Assembly: GCA_022376925.1 (NCBI GenBank)
Contig: JAIOJX010000006.1
Span: 55,275,658-55,339,657 of the forward strand
Direction: 5' to 3'
Length of the DNA stretch: 64,000 bases
Source of the DNA: Tragulus kanchil
Lineage: Eukaryota > Chordata > Mammalia > Artiodactyla > Tragulidae
The translations under genes and the position numbers were made by a program. The notes under the pieces were generated by a model, which saw only the letters and a program-made list of their open reading frames with translations, ran no database searches and had not been told where the DNA came from. Of the stretch, positions 47,746-57,320 are shown in pieces (positions within the stretch are counted from its first letter, which is position 1; each line of letters opens with the position of its first letter).

Positions 47746-48244
47746 TGTAAGAATCGTAAAGACACAGCGGGCTGCAAGCTGTTAGGGAAGAAGTTTATTT
47801 GGGAAGAGTTCCCGGGCGAGATCCACAGGTCCGAGAGATGGGCCAGGGAAATCGCGCCCCGGAGATGGGACGAGGAGGTTTTATTAGGGAGGAGGGGAAC
47901 AGGAGAAAATGGGAGGGGGATCCCTCAGGGCAGGCGCAGAAACGAGTTCTTTGTTTAAGTTTGGCGGGAAGTCCAGTGATGAGCCCACTATCCTTCAGGT
48001 GGCTGTGGGCGGGGGTGTGAAATTCTTGACACTTTGTGAGGAATTTTTATGGCCAAGGCTATCTCCTTATCGCAGGTCTAAGGAGACTCTCAGGTGCCAG
48101 CAGGCAAGCAACTGACCCCCTGATTTGGTGCCGGGAGTCTGGTCGCGGTGTTGATCCTAACAACTTGGCCCTTTCTTATGATTATTTAGTGCTGGGGAAT
48201 CTCCGGCCGCAGTGTTAACACTTTAATAGCCTACCACCCTAACA
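47746..48244 (-). mobile_element. ERV 3' LTR, assembly-type duplicate
   Basis: 499 bp, from 'tgtaagaatcg' to 'ccaccctaaca' on the plus strand (minus-strand TGTTAGGG...TTACA). It differs from the 5' LTR at 56169 by only about 2-3 positions by eye. A TATA-like tttttatt complement lies at 47879-47887 and a polyadenylation signal (AATAAA on the minus strand) at 47794-47799. Confidence 0.9.
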
Positions 48245-48876
48245 TTCCAGCCTTTTTGGTGATATAGGGCGCCGAGCTTTGTCTGGCTACTTCCTGCTGA
48301 GTCTTCGTTTGGGCATGGGGAGTTTAAGGCTGGTCTGAGGGTGGTGGGCTGGTGGGCAGTCGGGAATAGGGCTGAAGGAGCATCTGATGAATAGCGACCT
48401 GTGAGATGTCTTTCATTCGGCTCAGTAGAAATCTGAGGAAACAAGGAGCAAGCATGAGTAAAAGTGAAATAATTAGAAGGGGTCCTAAGAGGGGTTATCC
48501 ATGCCATTAGGGAGAGCGCCACCACTCTTCAAAGGGTGATGGGGACTGTCTACCAGAGCGAAGCTGTTCCCCAAGCCGAGTCAGGACGTTCGTGTTCTCT
48601 TCCACCTAATTAAACTCTTTAACTTAGCATTACTCTTTGATTGCTTCTATTAAATTTTTCACTTTGAGAAATATGATTTTTTATAGAAAAACACTTAGTT
48701 ATTGTCAAATTACTCTTTATTGTGGGAGGCAGCTGTATTTTATCAGTGCAATATCCCATTAATAGAGTTTAGAATTCTTTAAAGTTTTCTCCCATTTTCT
48801 TATATGAATTCTTTTTAAAAAATTTGACCTATTTTTCCTGGTTATTCAGTTTAATACTCTATTTTGAGGTTCTGAT

Positions 48877-49375
48877 TGTAAGAATCGTAAAGACACGGCG
48901 GGCTGCAAGCTGTTAGGGAAGAAGTTTATTTGGGAAGAGTTCCCGGGCGAGATCCACAGGTCCGAGAGATGGGCCAGGAAATCGCCCCCCGGAGATGGGA
49001 CGAGGAGGTTTTATTAGGGAGGAGGGAACAGGAGAAAATGGGAGAGGGACCCCTCAGGGCAGGCGCAGAAACGAGTTCTTTGTTTAAGTTTGGCGGGAAG
49101 TCCAGTGATGAGCCCACTATCCTTCAGGTGGCTGTGGGCGGGGGGGTGTGAAATTCTTGACACTTTGTGAGGAATTTTTATGGCCAAGGCTATCTCCTTA
49201 TCGCAGGTCTAAGGAGACTCTCAGGTGCCAGCAGGCAAGCAACTGCCCCCCTGATTTGGTGCCGGGAGTCTGGTCGCGGTGTTGATCCTAACAACTTGGC
49301 CCTTTCTTATGATTATTTAGTGCTGGGGAATCTCCGGCCGCAGTGTTAACACTTTAATAGCCTACCACCCTAACA
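48877..49375 (-). mobile_element. ERV 3' LTR
   Basis: 499 bp, inverted TG...CA ends, preceded on the left by ctgat. Compared with the copy at 47746 and the 5' LTR, differences are concentrated in G/C runs (for example ccaggaaatcgccccccgg versus ccagggaaatcgcgccccgg). It is probably the less well polished reading of the same LTR. Confidence 0.92.
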
Positions 49376-49394
49376 TTCCAGCCTTTTTGGTGAT
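49376..49394 (-). promoter_or_regulatory. ERV polypurine-tract-like sequence next to the 3' LTR
   Basis: The minus strand reads atcaccaaaaaggctggaa, directly upstream of the LTR start TGTTAGGG. It is purine-rich though interrupted, and in the expected place for plus-strand priming. The duplicate is at 48245-48263. Confidence 0.6.
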
Positions 49395-49429
49395 ATAGGG
49401 CGCCGAGCTTTGTCTGGCTACTTCCTGCT

Positions 49430-50092
49430 GAGTCTTCGTTTGGGCATGGGGAGTTTAAGGCTGGTCTGAGGGTGGTGGGCTGGTGGGCAGTCGGGAATAG
49501 GGCTGAAGGAGCATCTGATGAATAGCGACCTGTGAGATGTCTTTCATTCGGCTCAGTAGAAATCTGAGGAAACAAGGAGCAAGCATGAGTAAAAGTGAAA
49601 TAATTAGAAGGGGTCCAGAGGGATTATCCATGCCATTAGGGGAGAGCGCCACCACTCTTCAAAGGGTGATGGGGACTGTCTACCAGAGCGAAGCTGTTCC
49701 CCCAGCCGAGTCAGGACGTTCGTGTTCTCTTCCACCAGACCTGACTCATTAATATAGTAACAGCATTCTTCCTGCAGGAAGAGGCAGGTTCCCCCTTTGT
49801 CGGCAGTTAGGAGATCTAGGGCCCTCCGATTCTGTAAGGTTACTTTAGCCAGGGAGGTTATCTGTCTCTGGAGAGACAACATAGAGGTTGCAGAGGCTTC
49901 TGCTGCTATTTGAAGCTTTTCTTCAAGTTTTTGTTGAGTAGAAACACTATGTCCCAAAGCTCCGGCGCTAATTCCAGCTGCAGCTAATGAGGTGATCAAA
50001 GTGATTCCAGTCAGGAGAGGAAGAAAAACGGCTCTTTTCTGTCGTGCCGGAGGTCTGTAAAGAGATGCAAACTTGGCTCTGCCATACAACAT
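49430..50092 (-). pseudogene. ERV env transmembrane (TM) subunit, mostly open
   Basis: TM anchors the envelope and drives membrane fusion. The minus-strand frame at 50092-49604 is open for 162 codons. It shows an R-x-K-R furin-type site (about 50030-50045), a hydrophobic fusion-peptide-like stretch rich in G, A and I, a heptad region, then the conserved region with a CX6CC motif (cysteines at 49760-49785). A frameshift near 49620 moves the membrane anchor (a run of L and I) and tail into another frame that ends near 49455. It is the best preserved part of the provirus, but it is broken and detached from a complete SU. Confidence 0.85.
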
Positions 50093-50703
50093 TAGTTGAG
50101 GAACTAGGATAACAGGCCAACATGGGAACGGTGATTGTGGACTTATGTGATTGTAGAGAGTTTTGTTGCACTAGAAGAAAATGTCAGGGGGGGGATACAA
50201 GGTTGCTGTTACCCGTATGGTCATATTGCAAGGGGAATTTGACACCTCTTTGTCATAGCAGAGGAAGTAAGTCTGTTCAGATTGAAAGAGGGGGACATCT
50301 ACTACTGCCACAGGATTTTGGGGTTGGTTTGGTAAACTAGCCTTAGATAAGTTCACGGAGTATGCTAATGGCACTGCTGCTAGTACTGGTCTATTCAAAG
50401 ATGCACACAAAAAACAGTCAGATACCTGATAGTCCTTTGTGTTATTAAGCAGTTTTACACCCTGTCTGGTAACTTCTATCCAGGTGAAGGCTTCTGGGAC
50501 CCATGGCTGATTTATGTCCTGATTAAGGCTAGATTCAGCCTGATCTATGGTTTGTTTTATTTCTGTTAAGGTGTCTAATCTCTCTCTATATATATATATT
50601 TTTTTGAATATATAAAGTGGTCTATGGCATCTGTTGGTAGCCTCTATCCAGCTTACCATACTGTCCAGATTGTCACCTGGAGTCCCAGGGGTCTTGAATG
50701 TTC
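50093..50703 (-). pseudogene. ERV env surface (SU) subunit, shortened and broken
   Basis: An open stretch from 50659 to 50171 contains a C-x-x-C motif (50405-50416) typical of class I SU and several N-x-S/T sites. About 600 bp separate the likely env start near 50703 from TM, roughly half of a usual SU, so an internal deletion is likely. A (ta)n/T-run at about 50587-50607 encodes a low-complexity KKIYIY-like stretch at the probable break. A frame change joins it to TM. Confidence 0.75.
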
Positions 50704-50749
50704 ATTTTCCAGGATCTTGGTGGATCCGGTGAGTTTAGCAGAGAATTGA

Positions 50750-52014
50750 TCTAGGTGGCTTGGAGCCCTTTTATCTGAGACACGTGATGCCAGGCTCGAT
50801 CTCCCAGTAGCTTAACTGCCGTTGGGGTGGTTAGGATTACTGTGTGTGGTCTGGTCCACCGTGGCTCTATGGGCTTTGGGTGTAGAGTTTTGAGAAGCAC
50901 TGAGTCTCCTGGTTGTAAGGAAGTAGGAGAGGATTGAGTGCTTGTGTTAGGTGTGTCACGATGACTGGGTTGTGGCAGGACCCGGTCTGCGTGTTCTCAG
51001 GTCTGCGTGTTCTCAAAGAAGTTTTCGAAGCAGAGTCAAGTAAGGGAGATAAGAGGCTAACAAAGAGGTTTTAGTAGACAAGTTGTTATTGATAAGAAAG
51101 GGGCGTCCATAGAGGAGCTCAAAGGGACTGAGGAACGTGGGGGCTCTAGGAGTAGCCCTGAGCCTGGCCAGTGTAAGAGGCAACAGTTCAGGCCAGGAAA
51201 GGCGTACTTCCACAGTTAGTTTAGCCAGGTGAGCCTTAATCAGTCCATTGGCTCTTTCTACTTTTCCTGATGATTGAGGGCGATACGGAATGTGAAGATT
51301 TCAAGAAATATTTAGAACAGAGGAGACTTGCTGTACTATCTGAGAGATGAAGGCTGGCCCGTTATCGGACTGAATGGAAGAGGGCAATCCAGCGGGTATT
51401 ATCTGCTCTAGCAAAATAGTGGATACAGTGTGAGCATTTTCCTGTGAGGTCGGGAAGGCTTCTACCCAACCTGAGAAGGTATCTACCAGAGTAAGCAAAA
51501 ATCTCAATTTACGGCAGGGAGGCATATGGGTAAAGTCAATTTGCCAGTCTTCTCCCGGGAGGTGTCCTCTCATCTGATGTGTTGGCGGCCTGATGTGAAG
51601 CCCTCCTTGGGATGAGGTGACAGAGCAAATGTGACACTGCGAGTGGACCTGCTTAATCAGAGTTTTTAGATTGGGGTGAAAGAATAAAGGCTCTAAGAAA
51701 TGGAACATAGCTCGTGGGCCAATATGTAGTGTCTGATGTACTTGGGTTAGGATGTCTAATGCCTGGGAGGCGGGAAGGGCTATTTTGTTTTGGACAGTAA
51801 TCCACCCTTCTTTTGAGTAAGCACCTCCTTGTGTGTTTAAGAGTGATTGCTCTTCTGGAGAGTAGTTAAGGGTTTCAGTGGGGGTTAAGAATAAAGCAGT
51901 GTTAGTAGTGGGGGGACCAGAAGTCAGGCTTCTGGCCACAGCATCTGCTCTAGCATTGCCTTGGGCTACTGAGTTATTTTGAGACTGGTGCCCTTTGCAG
52001 TGTATAACAGCCAC
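50750..52014 (-). pseudogene. ERV integrase (pol C-terminus), one in-frame stop and smaller breaks
   Basis: Integrase inserts viral cDNA into the host chromosome. From 52014 the frame runs 237 codons with the zinc-binding HHCC region (H-x3-H then CHIC at 51624-51635), the first catalytic Asp in 'WQIDF' (51533-51547) and the second in 'SDNGP' (51348-51371). A TGA near 51302 interrupts it. The same frame continues with the Glu of 'KVERANG' (51244-51265), so all three catalytic acidic residues are present. The C-terminal GPY/F-type stretch (near 50830-50880) follows beyond a 16-bp local duplication at 50984-51015. Not functional as shown. Confidence 0.85.
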
Positions 52015-53299
52015 TTTGTGGGGGAGTTGGAGAGTTCTTCTACCACCTCAGGGCAGGAGTGCAGCGGGAAGGGGAGTGTTGTGGACTTGGGCAGTAAAAA
52101 AGCAGGGTTTAAAGGAGGAGAAGGGCATAGTTAATAAGGGGGTTTTCAATGAACAGCAGGTGAAACTCTTGTATGCGGGAGGGTCCCAGCAGGGAAAGAG
52201 AGCGGTGGGTTAGTAAATCTTGAAGTCTGTGGGTTGAAAAGACCGATAAGGGTTGAGAGAGCATCAGTTTGAGAGATTCCTTTGCCAATTCTGAGGCTGC
52301 TGCTAGAGCCCGGAGGCAAGGTTGCCATCCTTTAACAGTATTATCTAGCTGCTTTGATAAATAAGCGATAGGCTGATAGGCAGGGCCTAGTGGTTGAGCC
52401 AGAAGGCCGGTTGCTATTCCTGTTTATTCGTCGGTGAAGAGGTGAAAGGGTTTATTAGGGTCTGGTAATGCGAGAGTCAGAGAAGCGATCAGAATATCTC
52501 GAAGAACATGGAAAGCTTTTGCCACTTCTGTAGGGGAAGTCAAAGGCCCTGTGGGGGTTTCCTTCGCTGCTCGATAGAGGGGCCTAGCAAGAATGGCAAA
52601 GTTGGGTATCCAGTGTCTGAAAAATCCTATTAGACCCAGGAAGGAGAGAATTTGATCAGTGGTAGTGGGAGGAGTCAGACTCTGTAGTGCCTGTATTCTA
52701 TCTGTGGTCAGAGTTTTTGAGGAGCGGTTTAAGCTAACTCCTAGATAGGTGACTGTGGGGCTGGATAGTTGGGCTTTAGAGGGAGTGACTCGATATCCCC
52801 TTTGTCCTAAGAAATTGAGAAGCATTATGGTGTCTTGTTGTGAATGAGAATAAGAGGGGTTGCATAATAGTAAATCATCGACATATTGTAAGAGATGGCT
52901 GTCCAGTAATGGGCAGTCAGTTAGGTCTTTAGCTAGAGCCTGTCCAAACAGGTGGGGACTGTCCCTAAACCCTTGGGGGAGGGCTGTCCAGGTGAGTTGT
53001 TGTGAGACCTGGGTGTCCGGATCAGTCTATGTGAAGGCAAAAAGAAAATAGGAATCAGGATGAAGAGGGATGGTAAAGAAGGCATCCTTAAGATCTAGGA
53101 CAGTATAGTGGGTGGTGTTCGGAGGAATATGAGAGAGAAGGGTATAAGGATTTGGGACTACTGGGTGAATAGGAATAACTGCCTCATTGATCAGGCGAAG
53201 ATCTTGGACCAGTCTATAGGCTCCTGTGGGCTTTTTTATAGGAAGGATCGGAGTATTACAGGGAGAGTTGGTAGGAATGAGAAGGCCTTGGTCTAGCAA
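52015..53299 (-). pseudogene. ERV reverse transcriptase and RNase H, stops and a large RNase H deletion
   Basis: RT copies viral RNA into DNA. The frame from 53299 carries the fingers and palm start ('YRLVQDLR', 'VLDLKDAFF'). A TAG near 53024 follows. The active-site YVDD is at 52874-52885, then 133 codons (52825-52424) cover thumb and connection. A TAA in the first RNase H part (about 52421) follows. The connection region then jumps at about 52040-52060 directly to the last RNase H portion ('VIHCKGHQ'). The middle of RNase H, including the usual catalytic acids, is absent. Two stops plus this deletion mean no active enzyme. Confidence 0.82.
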
Positions 53300-53800
53300 C
53301 CGGGTGATGATTGGTTTGAGTCCCTTCTATGAGCATCAGAAATAGGGAATTGGGGCTTCAATGGGAAATAAGAGGGATCTTTTAGTTTAATGAGTACTGG
53401 TTGATGGTGGGCAGTGATGACTAGGGTGGCTGTGTCCCAGACTATAGGATCAGCTTTAGTGTCAGGGAGGACTTGGGGTGACTCGATAGGAGGAACTAAT
53501 AAGGAAAGGAGATGAGTGGCAGAGTCAGAGCCTATGAGCATGACCGTTTTTAGATGGGCTAGGATATCTCGTCCTAAAAGCGGGAGAGGGCAGGAGGGAA
53601 TAACTAAAAATGAGTGTGTAAAGTAGGTCGAATCGAGTTTGCAAGGTAGAGGCTCTGTGTGAAAGGGTGCAGTGGGCTGACCGTCTATACCCGTGACCGA
53701 GATCTGGGAAGTAGTCAAAGGTCCCGCATAGGATGGCAAAACAGAGTAGGTAGCCCCCGTGTCTAAAAAAAAAAAGGAAATAGACTTACCCGCTACCTGG
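53293..53800 (-). pseudogene. ERV protease, frameshifted at an A-run
   Basis: The aspartic protease that matures Gag-Pol. The DTGA active site is encoded at 53752-53763. The flap and C-terminal part continue in the open frame 53739-53293, with 'LLGRDIL' (about 53570) in the usual place. An 11-base A-run at 53765-53775 lies just upstream of DTGA and puts the N-terminus in another frame. A homopolymer error in the assembly would explain it as well as a real mutation. Confidence 0.8.
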
Positions 53801-55510
53801 AGCGTTACCCTGGGCTCTGCGAGGGTGATGGGGGTCCTCGAGTCCAGGCCGCGTCAGTCATCAGCCAAGCCCAGCAGGTCCAGAGGAGAGGGGCTGGCAG
53901 GGCTCCGATGTGGAGGCATCGAGGTCGTACCAGACCGTGTGGGACATTCACTCTTCCAATGTCCCTTCTGGTTACACAATGGGCAGGGTCCGTTAGGGAC
54001 TTGGGGATTGGGGCAATTCCTTGCCCAGTGGCCTTCTTTGCCACATATTCAACATGGCCCTGGTGGGGTCTTTTGTGTGCCTTTAGATCCCCCTTGTTTG
54101 CCTTTGGCGTTGGCAGGCCTCAGGGCAGCTGCCATGGCTTGGGTTTGGAGGGCTACCATCTGCTGCAGCTGGGCCTTACGTGAGGCCTCGGCTTCATCCT
54201 CTCGGGCATTAAAAACTTTAAAGGCCATATTTACCAGGTCTTGGATAGGGGTCTGCGGTCCCCTTTCTGCCTTTTGTAACTTTTTTTAATGTCAGGAGCC
54301 GATTGGGAGATAAAGTGAGTAGCAAGAATGGTGGCTCCTGCGTCAGAGGCAGGGTCTATTTAAGTATAGAGAGTTAGGGCCTCTGTAAGTCGGTTAAGGA
54401 AGAGGGCCTGATTTTCATCTGGCATCTGGGTGACTTTTTGAAGTTTGGTATAGTTAACTACTTTATGTGAGACAGTCCTCATTCTTACTATTAGACATGT
54501 AATTATTTGATTTCGCCGCTGATGGCCAGGTTGCCCTGGTTGGTAATTCCAAGCTGGTTCGGTTCTGGGAACCGCCTCAGCGCCTAGTGGCATAGTGTCA
54601 TCAGTAAGATGTGTTTGGTCAGCATGAGCTGTGGCAGCAATTAGAATTCGTTCTTTTTTTTTTTTGGAGTTAGGCTGGAGGATAGGACCACCTGGAGATC
54701 GTGCCAGGTAAGGTCATATGCTTGTGTAAGATATTGAAATTTTTTGATGTATAAAGAAGGGTTAGCAGAGAAAGAACCTAGGCGTTTTTCAATTTGGGAG
54801 AGATCAGCAAGAGTGAAAGGTGCATGTAGCCGCATGACTCCGTCTGCCCCGGCCACTTCTCGAGGTGGGCATATAGGGGAAGGGTCTGTAGCAGGCGTAA
54901 TTTTAGAGCGAGTGTGAGCACTAATGGGGGAGTCATAGAAAGAAGAAGGTCGCATAGATTCTGAGGATGGAAGTGTCGGGTATAAAGCCGAGGCTTGAGA
55001 AGGTACAGGCATTGAAAAGCGGGGATTAGGGGAAGTGGGAGAAAGTGAAGGGGGGGTAGGTTCTGCGGGGGCTAAAGGTGAGTTTGGTGGACCCTGGTGA
55101 GAGGTTGATTCGGGGTATGGTGGAGGTTGGGTAAAGTTACTAGGTGAAAGAGAGACAGTTTCAGGAGCTAAAGAGGGTGGGGTTTCTGGCCGAGCCTGGA
55201 TGGGTTTAGCCGGCAGAGAAGAAAGGTTTTCAGGAGGTTCAGAAAGTGAGGACGAGGCTTCCGCGTCTAAATCAAAGAGAGAGAGCAGGTTTGGTGTTTC
55301 TTAGTGGTGGAGCTATCAGCGATGTAGGCGGAGTTTCTTTAGCAAGAAGGACTTGGGAGGTAGAACAGACAGCACAGAGAGAAGGACGGGAACGAACATC
55401 CCAAAAAACTTGAACATAAGGAATCTCTGACCATTTCCCATTCCTTTGGCAGAAATTATCTAAATCAGTGAGGACATTAAAGTCGTAAGCCCCATTTTAG
55501 GCCACTGATT
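53801..55510 (-). pseudogene. ERV gag (matrix, capsid, nucleocapsid), multiply broken
   Basis: Gag builds the particle. A Met-Gly start is possible at 55494-55496, followed at once by a frame change into matrix-like DNA (55480-55270) that meets a stop. A proline-rich region follows (55260-55020). The open frame 55012-54641 holds the N-terminal capsid, with 'FTLADLSQIEKRLGSF' and 'YDLTWHDLQ'. It ends at an A-rich frameshift. 54593-54360 continues the capsid. Two CCHC zinc knuckles lie at 54013-54054 and 53944-53985. The first has a TGA (54049-54051) between its first two cysteines. Several frames and stops break it; not functional. Confidence 0.8.
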
Positions 55511-55574
55511 TGATTATTTAGAGGATATTGTGGCCACACACTATTGCAGTATTGCAGTCTTAAAGAGTGTGGGT

Positions 55575-55735
55575 GGGAGCCAACCAGTCCCGGACTGGAT
55601 GGCTGGAGGAACAGGAGCCCAGCACGGTGGGGAGCCAACCAGTCCTGGACTGGAGGGCCGGAGGAACGGGAGCCCAGCACGGGCGGGAGCCAACCAGTCC
55701 TGGACTGGAGGGCCGGAGGAACCGGCTTGGGCAGG
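55575..55735 (-). repeat. 55-bp tandem repeat in the proviral leader
   Basis: Units start with gggagccaaccagtcc at 55575, 55630 and 55685 (spacing exactly 55). The third is slightly cut short. Each holds a near-palindrome, ccagtcctggactgg (the first copy has a central c instead of t). It lies between primer site and gag. Confidence 0.92.
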
Positions 55736-55739
55736 AGGG

Positions 55740-56146
55740 GTGTAAACAGCCCAAAAGGGGTCTGAGGATCAGGTTTAGATTTAGAGTTGCCCACGTTGTC
55801 ACCCGAGACCGGCGGATGTGGAACTAGGCAGAGACAGGCGTCCCCGAGACTGCCTGGGACCACAGGATAGATGTTCTGCTTGGCGTGAGCAGAACACCGG
55901 AGAGTGCGAAAACCGTGGCAGACGTCTCCGCAACGGTAGTCGCCGGAAGCCACAGGGGCGGAGGGTTGTCCTGACGCGGCCGCGATTTTCAGCCAGGGGC
56001 CCGGAGCAGAGTCTCGAGTGAGAACAATGGGATTTAATAAGGGGGACTTACCACTCACGTGTGCCGGAGCGGGTGATGGTCAGAGAGGTCCCGCCGTGTC
56101 AGTGGGAGAGGACGGGCCCTCGCGGAGGGCCGCGAGGCTCACACTC
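55740..56146 (-). other. Proviral leader with possible splice donor
   Basis: GC-rich. The minus strand has cacgtgagtggtaagtcc near 56055, with two overlapping donor-like GTRAGT sequences. The open frame 56058-55477 crosses this leader and the repeats. Nothing in it matches Gag, so it is not called as a gene. Confidence 0.5.
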
Positions 56147-56166
56147 CTCCCGGGTCTTCGGCACCA
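56147..56166 (-). promoter_or_regulatory. Primer-binding site, tRNA-Phe-like with one extra base
   Basis: The minus strand, two bases after the LTR, reads TGGTGCCGAAGACCCGGG. This is the complement of a tRNA-Phe 3' end except for an extra G in the middle. Confidence 0.75.
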
Positions 56167-56168
56167 GA

Positions 56169-56668
56169 TGTAAGAATCGTAAAGACACGGCGGGCTGCAA
56201 GCTGTTAGGGAAGAAGTTTATTTGGGAAGAGTTCCCGGGCGAGATCCACAGGTCCGAGAGATGGGCCAGGGAAATCGCGCCCCGGAGATGGGACGAGGAG
56301 GTTTTATTAGGGAGGAGGGGAACAGGAGAAAATGGGAGGGGGATCCCTCAGGGCAGGCGCAGAAACGAGTTCTTTGTTTAAGTTTGGCGGGAAGTCCAGT
56401 GATGAGCCCACTATCCTTCAGGTGGCTGTGGGCTGGGGGTGTGAAATTCTTGACACTTTGTGAGGAATTTTTATGGCCAAGGCTATCTCCTTATCGCAGG
56501 TCTAAGGAGACTCTCAGGTGCCAGCAGGCAAGCAACTGACCCCCTGATTTGGTGCCGGGAGTCTGGTCGCGGTGTTGATCCTAACAACTTGGCCCTTTCT
56601 TATGATTATTTAGTGCTGGGGAATCTCCGGCCGCAGTGTTAACACTTTAATAGCCTACCACCCTAACA
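56169..56668 (-). mobile_element. ERV 5' LTR
   Basis: 500 bp with TG...CA ends; the minus strand starts TGTTAGGGTGGTAGG. The TATA-like element lies near 56302-56310 and the polyadenylation signal near 56217-56222 (plus-strand tttatt). It is followed outside by the ctgat target duplication at 56669-56673. Confidence 0.93.
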
Positions 56669-56673
56669 CTGAT

Positions 56674-57320
56674 TTGTTATATTTACTCCATGATATCCCC
56701 TTCTGAAGAGTTATATATATATATATTTTTTTCCCCCACTGGGGTGATTCCCTTTAAATCTTATGTAATTCTGGCAAAAGAAGCAGAGATTGGACTTATT
56801 TCCTAAAAGATCAAGATGAGAGGTAGATAGGTCTTCCCATGTAAGGCAGGTAGATACATAGGTCTTCATCTTAGGAGATGAAGAGGCAAATGACCAAGAT
56901 CCCTCAGATAAGTGACTGGGAATTTCATCCAACAAGCATGTTAATTCCTTGTGTTAAAAAGAAGAGTAGATTTTTAGGACTGATTGGCTTTGTTCATCAA
57001 TTCATAAATCAGGCAGCATCCCACCTAACAACTAGGAGGGCCCTCTGAAACATTGTACAACATGGAAGGTTTTTATAGGAAGATAATAGGGAGGGCAAAA
57101 GGAGCAAAACACACACACACACACACACACGGATTCTTTTTTTAGTCCAGGACATCTATGGCGGGGAGGCAGGGAGGGAGTGGCAAAGGTTTTATCATGC
57201 AGGATACCTTTTCTCCCTCTGAGGGGATGGTCAGGGCCTAGTGACAAATTACCTCATTGTTGCCAGACCAGAAAATTCCAGACTGTTGATTAACACTGTG
57301 TTTCTGATGAAGGCTGAAAC
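56674..57320. other. Flank with (TA)n and (AC)n microsatellites
   Basis: (ta)n at about 56712-56725 and (ac)n at about 57107-57131 (duplicate near 58197-58217). No gene. The 71-codon minus frame at 57032-57247 is chance. Confidence 0.5.

Larger units (their letters stand above)
47475..49736. repeat. Tandem duplication, period 1131 bp, giving a second copy of the 3' LTR
   Basis: Copy 1 runs from about 47475 to 48605 and copy 2 from 48606 to 49736. Each holds flank, 3' LTR and the env tail. The start of copy 2 lacks about 15 bases present in copy 1. There are indels in G and C runs, as expected for uncorrected reads. Confidence 0.95.
48877..56668 (-). mobile_element. Class I (gammaretrovirus-like) ERV provirus, defective, minus strand
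   Basis: The order on the minus strand is: 5' LTR 56169-56668, primer site 56147-56166, leader with tandem repeats, gag, pro, RT/RNase H, integrase, env, polypurine-like end, 3' LTR 48877-49375. A 5-bp target duplication, ctgat, lies at 48872-48876 and 56669-56673. About 7.8 kb without the artefactual extra 3' end. A tRNA-Phe-like primer site and a CX6CC transmembrane protein support class I, perhaps near the ERV-F group. All genes carry stops, frameshifts or deletions, so no functional virus is encoded. Confidence 0.93.

Noticed and set aside
47799..49349. Short plus-strand frames in and near the LTRs
   Set aside because: Shadows in LTR sequence opposite to the provirus; repeated only because the LTRs repeat.
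53759..54289. 176-codon plus-strand frame
   Set aside because: Opposite strand of gag/nucleocapsid; a shadow frame.
55477..56058. 193-codon minus-strand frame in the proviral leader
   Set aside because: It covers leader and three 55-bp repeats, looks nothing like Gag and ends at the repeats. Not called as a gene, though an alternative upstream Gag start cannot be fully excluded.
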